This document shows positions 25,971 through 26,101 of a DNA stretch of 26,101 bases, piece by piece. A program made the position numbers and the translations under genes. The notes below the pieces were generated by a model. That model did not search any database. It had not been told where the DNA came from and worked only from the letters and a program-made list of their open reading frames with translations. Numbering within the stretch: the first letter of the stretch is position 1; the number at the start of each line of letters is the position of its first letter. Location: assembly GCA_002432565.1 (NCBI GenBank), contig DJFP01000067.1:12580-38680 (forward strand), written 5' to 3'. Source of the DNA: Flavobacteriales bacterium UBA5869 (GTDB lineage Bacteria > Bacteroidota > Bacteroidia > Flavobacteriales_D > Crocinitomicaceae).

Positions 25971-26101
25971 ATGAACCCACAACTCCACGATTCAACTGAA
26001 CATTTTCGTATATCTGTTCCTGAAGCCGATACCAGAATTAATCGCTGGCAAAATGAAAATTACATCCTCGTTCCAAAAAATTTTGAAGGTTCATTTCCCC
26101 C
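25971..26101 (+). CDS. Partial CDS, unrecognised product (N-terminus only)
   Basis: An ATG at 25971 opens a frame that stays open to the window edge, giving 43 full codons and a partial one. The start fits the upstream -7 element TATATTTG. The visible part (MNPQLHDSTEHFRISVPEAD and onward to a Gly-Ser-Phe-Pro) is polar with no signal peptide, so the product is probably cytoplasmic. Too little is present to assign a family. The dyad at its promoter suggests autoregulation or control by a dimeric repressor, but this is inference. Confidence 0.6.
   Translation, partial: MNPQLHDSTEHFRISVPEADTRINRWQNENYILVPKNFEGSFP

Noticed and set aside
1..26101. CRISPR arrays, insertion sequences, integrases, phage genes and rRNA
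   Set aside because: No regularly spaced repeats, transposase or integrase motifs, terminal inverted repeats or rRNA sequence were seen in the window.

Overview
The window looks like a chromosomal segment of a Bacteroidota bacterium, most likely Flavobacteriales and possibly near Fluviicola/Crocinitomicaceae (the lower ranks are inference). The signs are AT-rich DNA, start codons without Shine-Dalgarno sequences, -7 promoter elements of the TAnnTTTG type (clearest before the tRNA-Lys gene), a TPR-type sensor kinase with a LytTR regulator, an SprB-like repeat, and RHS proteins of the Bacteroidota type ending their core in ELEGLE.

Layout. Bases 236-3157 (minus strand) hold a compact three-gene unit: an unrecognised 139-aa protein, a membrane-bound TPR histidine kinase and a LytTR response regulator. 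Two 11-bp direct repeats 21 bp apart lie beyond the regulator gene, in the geometry LytTR dimers bind. Bases 3158-3637 have no protein gene, but contain a plus-strand region that folds into a helix capped by a C(UUCG)G tetraloop, a second hairpin and a strong intrinsic terminator: a candidate small RNA. A class I SAM methyltransferase follows on the minus strand (3638-4264).

The centre, 4811-22395, is one tightly packed plus-strand operon of six genes, all with N-terminal export or membrane signals. In order: a DNRLRE/SprB-like surface protein, a membrane-anchored Skp/OmpH-like chaperone, an unknown 201-aa protein, a 2169-aa SpvB/TcB-like RHS-family protein, an unknown 232-aa protein, and a 2484-aa RHS protein with an RHS core and an unrecognised 236-aa C-terminal domain. 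It ends in a perfect 13-bp terminator hairpin. A small three-helix membrane protein (22595-22978) follows and is a candidate immunity protein. The plausible reading is a polymorphic-toxin or Tc-toxin-like secreted machine split over several polypeptides, with its own periplasmic chaperone and surface module. The toxin activity cannot be named from the sequence.

The right part holds a tRNA-Lys(UUU) with a textbook Bacteroidota promoter and terminator, a non-coding stretch with short repeats, and a minus-strand pair without signal peptides: an AidA/PixA-family inclusion-body protein and a GH64-like beta-1,3-glucanase-fold protein. The window ends inside an unrecognised plus-strand gene whose promoter overlaps a perfect dyad.
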